Origin: Gammaproteobacteria bacterium
GTDB lineage: Bacteria; Pseudomonadota; Gammaproteobacteria; Chromatiales; Chromatiaceae
NCBI GenBank assembly: GCA_015231665.1
Contig: JADGBD010000060.1
Location: 1-8,051, forward strand
Direction: 5' to 3'
DNA: 8,051 bases
The position numbers and the translations under genes are program-made. Shown here piece by piece: positions 6,359 through 8,051 of the stretch (its first letter is position 1; the number at the start of each line of letters is the position of its first letter). Below the pieces are notes generated by a model. The model worked only from the letters and a program-made list of their open reading frames with translations. It ran no database searches and was not told where the DNA came from.

Positions 6359-6420
6359 AACATCCGTGGCAATCTACGAGTCCCAAGCCCCGAGTCCAGA
6401 AGCGGCCAAGAAATGTTTCA
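6356..6420. repeat. 8-bp inverted repeat bracketing the epimerase-transferase gap
   Basis: TGAAACAT (6356-6363, its TGA being the epimerase stop codon) and ATGTTTCA (6413-6420) are exact reverse complements 49 bp apart. Between them GAGTCC occurs twice (in GAGTCCCAAG and GAGTCCAG). The gap up to the transferase start otherwise shows no gene or clear signal. The repeat could be chance. Confidence 0.3.
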
Positions 6421-6463
6421 TGTTCCGGGATATAGCAGCTCGCTGCAGGAGCCTAAGTTAACC

Positions 6464-7018
6464 ATGTTGCGCCTGTTTGATCTGATTTTCTCCCTGCTGG
6501 GGCTGCTGCTGGGCTTGCCGCTGTTGCTCCTGCTTGCCTTGATTGGCCTGTTCGATACCGGTTCGCCGCTGTTTCGCCAGCAGCGGGTGGGGCGAGACCA
6601 GCGGCCTTTTGTCCTGTGGAAGTTTCGCAGCATGCGCCCGGATACTGCCTGGGTCGCCACCCATCTGGCCGATGCCTCGGCGATCACCCCCTTCGGCCGT
6701 TTTCTGCGCCGCTCCAAGCTGGATGAATTGCCACAGCTGTGGAACGTGCTCAAAGGCGACATGAGCCTGGTGGGACCGCGTCCCTGCCTGTTCAATCAGG
6801 AAGAGCTGATCCGCGAGCGGGCGCAGCGCGGGGTGTTTGCCGCGCGCCCCGGCATCACCGGTCTGGCCCAGCTGCGCGGCACGGATATGTCCAGCCCGCA
6901 ATTGCTCGCGGAAACTGATGCGCAAATGCTCGCCGAGCTGGATGCGCGCAGCTACTTCGGCTACATCTTCCGCACCCTGCTGGGGCAGGGTGCCGGCGAT
7001 CGGGTTCGCAGCCCCTGA
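6464..7018 (+). CDS. Small phosphoglycosyl transferase (bacterial sugar transferase, PglC/WbaP C-terminal type)
   Basis: A 184-residue monotopic membrane enzyme that should move a phosphosugar from a UDP-sugar to undecaprenyl phosphate, the first step of O-antigen or capsule repeat assembly. It has one N-terminal hydrophobic re-entrant helix (about 4-30, with Pro19), the KFRSMRPD motif (53-60), the catalytic Asp87-Glu88 dyad inside RRSKLDELPQLWNVLKGDMSLVGPRP (82-107), and ARPGITGLAQLRG (127-139). It lacks the long N-terminal membrane domain of full WbaP, so its size fits PglC (about 200). The C-terminus, GYIFRTLLGQGAGDRV, resembles Pseudomonas-type relatives, so it looks complete. Start 6464 is chosen because family members begin at this hydrophobic segment; GGAG ends 12 bases before it. 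An in-frame ATG at 6413 would add 17 non-family residues. Likely substrate: the product of the neighbouring epimerase and dehydratase. The final TGA lies 15 bp before the next gene, indicating co-transcription. Confidence 0.9.
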   Translation: MLRLFDLIFSLLGLLLGLPLLLLLALIGLFDTGSPLFRQQRVGRDQRPFVLWKFRSMRPDTAWVATHLADASAITPFGRFLRRSKLDELPQLWNVLKGDMSLVGPRPCLFNQEELIRERAQRGVFAARPGITGLAQLRGTDMSSPQLLAETDAQMLAELDARSYFGYIFRTLLGQGAGDRVRSP

Positions 7019-7033
7019 TGAGTTAGCCAGCCC

Positions 7034-8051
7034 ATGCCTTTGCAGAAACTTACCCAGAGGGTTCTGACCCTGCCGCGCCTGGCCAAGCGCCTGTTCGCCT
7101 TGCTGGTGGATATCAGCCTGATTGCCCTGAGCGTCTGGCTGGCCTTTTTTCTGCGCCTGGACCTCTGGCTGCCGCTGATCGGTGGTGCTTACTGGAAGCC
7201 TGAATGGGCCCTGCTAGGGGCGCTGGTGATTGCCCTGCCGATCTTCATCACCAAGGGATTCTATCGGGCCATTTTCCGCTATTCCGGCTGGCCGGCACTG
7301 TTGACAGTGGCCTGGGGGATCGCGGTCTATGCGCTGATCTACATGGCCGTTTTTACCGCTATCGGCGTGACTGGGGTGCCGCGTGCGATTGGGGTGATTC
7401 AGCCGATGCTGTTGCTCCTGTTCATCGGCGCATCCAGGGTGCTGGTGCGCTTCTGGCTCGGCGGTTTGTATCAGAATCAGCTGCGCCTGGCAGCCCGACC
7501 ACGGGTGCTGATCTACGGCGCCGGCCTGTCCGGTCGGCAGCTGGCCACGGCCTTGAACAACAGCCATGAGATGCGCGTGGTGGGCTTTATCGATGATGAC
7601 AAGGCCCTCCAGGGGCATGTGCTCAACGCCCTGCCGGTGTACGCCCCGGAGCAGATCAGCGGCTTGATACAAAAACAGAACATCAGCGATTTGCTGCTGG
7701 CCTTGCCCTCGGTGGGGCGGCACAGGCGCAACCAGATACTCGCGCAGATTCGCCATCTGCCCCTGGCGGTGCGCACCCTGCCCAGCGTGACCGAACTGGT
7801 GCAGGGGCGGGTGAGTGTCTCCGACCTGCGCGAGCTGGATGCCGATGACTTGCTCGGGCGCGATCCGGTCAGCCCGGACCAGGACCTGCTCAACTGGAAT
7901 GTTCGCGACAAGGTGGTGATGGTCACTGGCGCCGGCGGCTCTATCGGCTCAGAGCTGTGTCGGCAGATCCTCAAGCTGGGCCCCAAGCGCCTGCTGCTGG
8001 TGGAGCAGAGCGAGTTCGCCCTCTACCAGATTCATCAGGCCTTGCTGCGGG
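7034..8051 (+). CDS. wbpM: WbpM/CapD-type membrane UDP-sugar 4,6-dehydratase, N-terminal half, cut by window edge
   Basis: The first 339 residues of a polysaccharide biosynthesis nucleotide-sugar dehydratase; whole WbpM/PglF/CapD proteins are about 600-670 residues. It starts with four predicted membrane helices (about 18-40, 56-76, 86-110, 118-138). These are followed by a first Rossmann-like domain with GAGLSGRQL (162-170) and GFIDDD (184-189). The start of the catalytic NAD domain follows: VVMVTGAGGSIGSELCRQI (294-312), with the glycine-rich GAGGSIGSE. The catalytic Lys/Met-Asp region lies outside the window. The known reaction is UDP-GlcNAc to UDP-4-keto-6-deoxy-GlcNAc, the precursor of QuiNAc, FucNAc and bacillosamine-type sugars. 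The start at ATG 7034 is 15 bp past the transferase stop; its Shine-Dalgarno is weak, suggesting translation coupled to the upstream gene. The reading frame is continuous to the edge. Confidence 0.92.
   Translation, partial: MPLQKLTQRVLTLPRLAKRLFALLVDISLIALSVWLAFFLRLDLWLPLIGGAYWKPEWALLGALVIALPIFITKGFYRAIFRYSGWPALLTVAWGIAVYALIYMAVFTAIGVTGVPRAIGVIQPMLLLLFIGASRVLVRFWLGGLYQNQLRLAARPRVLIYGAGLSGRQLATALNNSHEMRVVGFIDDDKALQGHVLNALPVYAPEQISGLIQKQNISDLLLALPSVGRHRRNQILAQIRHLPLAVRTLPSVTELVQGRVSVSDLRELDADDLLGRDPVSPDQDLLNWNVRDKVVMVTGAGGSIGSELCRQILKLGPKRLLLVEQSEFALYQIHQALLR

Overview
The window reads as chromosomal DNA from a GC-rich gammaproteobacterium. This rests on gene content and codon style: GC-ending codons, an O-antigen cassette laid out much like the Pseudomonas wbpV/wbpL/wbpM order, a GGDEF protein with a periplasmic sensor, and an Mrp antiporter. 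I cannot name the genus from sequence alone. There are seven protein genes, two of them cut by the window ends. I see no tRNA, rRNA, CRISPR array, insertion sequence or transposase.

Left block (1-5182), all on the minus strand. In transcription order it holds: a membrane diguanylate cyclase with an SBP_bac_3 sensor domain (5182-3806); a 155-bp intergenic element built from CTCTGCG-type repeats in inverted order (3642-3796); a stand-alone dihydrolipoamide-dehydrogenase-like flavoprotein (3526-2114); a hairpin; a secreted FecR-domain protein (1999-1367); a second perfect hairpin; and the N-terminal 405 residues of MrpA, the large subunit of a multisubunit Na+/H+ antiporter (1215 to beyond position 1). 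The hairpins and the 114-279 bp gaps suggest mostly separate transcription units, not one operon.

Right block (5381-8051), plus strand, divergent from the cyclase across a 198-bp intergenic region. It is a surface-glycan initiation cassette: a WbpV-like NAD-dependent sugar-nucleotide reductase/epimerase, a small PglC/WbaP-type phosphoglycosyl transferase, and a WbpM/CapD-type membrane UDP-GlcNAc 4,6-dehydratase (cut at the right end). Together they would be expected to make a UDP-6-deoxy-HexNAc sugar and load its phosphosugar onto undecaprenyl phosphate, starting an O-antigen or capsule repeat unit. The glycan itself is inferred.

The points most worth a second look are the flavoprotein, whose redox-active Cys pair and HPxxxE motif are intact while two usual FAD-contact residues are replaced, and the compound inverted-repeat element at 3642-3796. 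I did not find convincing evidence for a wholly new system; most of the window is recognisable families.
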